A DNA stretch of 64,000 nucleotides, from NCBI GenBank assembly GCA_003260075.1, contig QLIY01000225.1:1-64000 (forward strand), in the 5' to 3' direction. How positions within the stretch are numbered: the first letter of the stretch is position 1; each line of letters opens with the position of its first letter. Under the pieces are notes generated by a model. The model did no database searches. It was not told where the DNA came from and saw only the letters and a program-made list of their open reading frames with translations. This stretch comes from Phallusia mammillata (Eukaryota; Chordata; Ascidiacea; Phlebobranchia; Ascidiidae). Below, piece after piece: positions 62,001 through 64,000 of this stretch. The position numbers and the translations under genes were made by a program.

Positions 62001-63434
62001 ATGGCTGCGTCCGCATGAGGTCACGTGCACATACCTCGTCCAATCACACGGTCGATCTTTATCTTAGACACTTCGATCTCACGGGCGATTTCTTTCACTC
62101 CTTTGTGTGGGTCTCTGTAATCCACATATGTCTTGCGCGCATTTCGACCTAAAAATCGGATAAAATTAATCCCTGAAAACCGCGCCTAGGTGTCATGTAT
62201 TGGTATCAAATACCAAGGCATCAAAACGAAATTAAAATGTACTGACCACCCATGCTGCTCGAGAATTCATCTCTAACGATAAGTTGTTCGTTGTCAGGTA
62301 GCTTGGAACGTGCGCGGATATCAGCTTCTTTGAGAAGGCGAAGTTTTCGTCTTCGCATAATACATAGCACTGCTGCTATGGCAATAAGGGCGACGGCTGC
62401 TACAATAATGATGATTAGAATTGTGCTGCTTCCTTCAGAAACAATCGTCTCCCCAGTTCCGGCTTCTGCACAAACATATAGCGAAAAGTTACATTTAATA
62501 GGTTTTATAATAATTAAAATAAAGAGATGAGATAGCTCAGTATTAAACACAAATTTGTAGAATGTTTCGCCTTTTTAATGTGTCACAAACCACTGAGCTT
62601 TTGTCTTAAAACAGTCTTAAGCTTTAAAGCGCAATGCAGATGTTTTTCGGATACTGCGTACTTTCCACTCACGACTGTGCGCATTAACGTCGGATCAAGT
62701 CGGTGCTGTACCGGCGTAGCGGTTTCATAATTTCTACCATAGACTTCTGTGTACTCACCCTCAAGCGTTGTATAAGAGAGAGGTTGACTGAACTGGCCAA
62801 AACCAGCGGAAGTACGCGCTCGAATTTTGACCACATACGTCTCACCACTTGCCAATCCTTCAATAGTAACGTTATGTGACGCAATCTGAAAAGTTCAAAA
62901 AGTCAACATAAGGTCAAAGTCTAACACATTCAGTTATGGTGATCAATTAAGACGTGATTCAATTGAGAGATTGTCACAAGATTGTCACGTGCTTACCTGC
63001 TTCTTTATAGGAGCAGAAATTTCACCCGATTTCTCAACAGGGGCAGCCTGAACTTCGTAGTCTAAGATGAGTCCGTTGGGTTTAGTGGGAGGGGCCCATT
63101 GTATGGTAAGGCTAGTTTTACCACTTGCCACCAAAACGAGGTTGTTCACCACAGAAGGAACTAAAGATAGCGAATTTTATGTTAATTGATCGTGTATTGT
63201 AAAATTGAAATTACATGGTGTTATACTATTATTTATAAAATTGTTGGTGATTAAAGGTACAATTTTGCCGAAAAGTCTATAAACAGACATACTAAGCCAA
63301 GGACGGAGACAATAGTTTTGTTCCAAAACAAATCAAAATTTCCATAAAATACCTGCTTCACTGGTTGCGAACTCGATGCTCTGGTAAGCTGGTGCGGTGC
63401 TGGATTCTGACGTCACGCCGTTAAGTGATGTCAC
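56027..63434 (-). CDS. Eph receptor tyrosine kinase 2, N-terminus off window
   Basis: Minus-strand exons: 63353-63434, 62997-63160, 62759-62885, 62247-62465, 62035-62148, 61639-61821, 60978-61039, 60651-60860, 60063-60257, 56965-57116, 56472-56624, 56027-56282. Phases agree throughout. The part present starts in the first fibronectin III domain and continues through the second, a membrane helix ([20 protein letters not shown]), a juxtamembrane YVDYRDP with paired tyrosines, a kinase with canonical [33 protein letters not shown] and ATYTTQGG, a SAM domain, and a long Ser/Pro/Arg-rich tail ending SVAIV, a plausible PDZ ligand. The ephrin-binding and Cys-rich exons must lie right of 64000. Kinase exons of 62, 210 and 195 bp have the same lengths as in Eph1, marking the two as tandem paralogues. 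One donor (GTTGGG at 60650) is weak. A 2.9-kb intron divides the kinase. Confidence 0.94.
57117..60062 (-). other. Eph2 intron inside the kinase, no feature seen
   Basis: 2.95-kb intron. Short frames on both strands without domains; nothing else recognised. Confidence 0.5.
61040..61638 (-). other. Eph2 intron, no feature seen
   Basis: 0.6-kb intron between the N-lobe exon and the gatekeeper exon. Nothing recognised. Confidence 0.5.
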
Positions 63435-64000
63435 CTACACAAAATAAACGCATAAAGTGGTGACACCTGATAATTTGATTAGCCACGAACCTACGTTATA
63501 GAGAATACAACACCTAACAGGCGATAATTTGTCAACTTAACGGCGAAAGCAATGACGAAAAGGCCTTTGCTGAGCGGTTCTACCAGGTTTTGTGACAAAT
63601 GATATAAGTTGATGCAATGTACGGACAATGGTCACACTGAAGCTTAAAACTGAGGTATAAACCACGAATGACGACTTAAAAAGTGTCCTTTGTCTCAAAA
63701 TTGCAGCATACAGCAGGCACTTGAGGTTTATTGCGCCGCTGGCAGTTAAATGTGCGTAGGTTATGATTTGGCCACTTGTACGCCGAGAAACGGATTAAAT
63801 CTGCCGCTAGAAAAAAAATATGAGTCGTGATTCTGTAAATCAAGTTTATAGAGTATTTGGCACAAAACAAGATTAATATCGCAGCTGACTGACAAAATCA
63901 GATCGACTCAAAAGATAACCAAATTGCGAATTGATTGTTTAAATCGATTGGAAAAGGAACCGAATCTCTAAACTGCGATGGATTTCACACAAAGAAGGGT
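63435..64000 (-). other. Eph2 intron running off the right edge
   Basis: No exon matching the first half of the fibronectin III domain was found before the end of the window. Confidence 0.5.

Overview
This is a eukaryotic, intron-rich genomic window. Exons are short (55-360 bp), with GT-AG boundaries that I could phase-check through most genes. The gene content is metazoan: Eph receptor tyrosine kinases, kazrin, astacins carrying thrombospondin type 1 domains, a TIR protein and a VWA protein. Compact genes, astacin+TSP1 enzymes (a combination I recall from ascidian sperm proteins) and very high allelic divergence suggest a tunicate, probably an ascidian. The species cannot be fixed from the sequence.

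Layout: (1) 0.3-1.7 kb, minus strand: a secreted VWA-domain protein, incomplete. (2) 2.0-2.24 kb: an intact hAT-type MITE with perfect 8-bp target duplication. (3) 2.36-4.93 kb, minus: a TIR-domain protein, 5' end unresolved. (4) 4.94-6.09 kb: two copies of one locus joined at a single N; one copy carries a 187-bp insertion. (5) 6.6-22.8 kb, plus: a full kazrin gene with two possible first exons, a coiled coil and three SAM domains. (6) 24.0-28.6 kb (minus) and 29.9-33.6 kb (plus): a head-to-head pair of astacin-TSP1-TSP1-VCBS metalloprotease genes with almost identical exon lengths, an inverted duplication sharing one 1.35-kb intergenic region. (7) 34.4-51.6 kb, minus: a complete 19-exon Eph receptor. 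(8) 56.0-63.4 kb, minus: a second Eph receptor in tandem, whose ligand-binding and cysteine-rich part lies beyond the right edge.

A recurring structure dominates the non-coding sequence: a run of about ten G is followed by a diverged copy of the segment just before it (eight cases), and single N positions show the same arrangement twice. The simplest reading is unmerged overlapping haplotype contigs, not biological tandem duplication. Three cases copy splice sites or exon starts of the astacin genes and could mislead annotation. They also show real allelic differences, including a hAT insertion that is present in one haplotype and absent in the other.

The genes do not form an operon-like unit. 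The two Eph receptors are tandem paralogues for contact-dependent signalling, kazrin is a cytoplasmic scaffold, and the astacin pair are secreted zinc proteases. Long stretches (6.7-10.9, 43.3-46.9, 51.6-56.0 and 57.1-60.1 kb) show no feature I can support.
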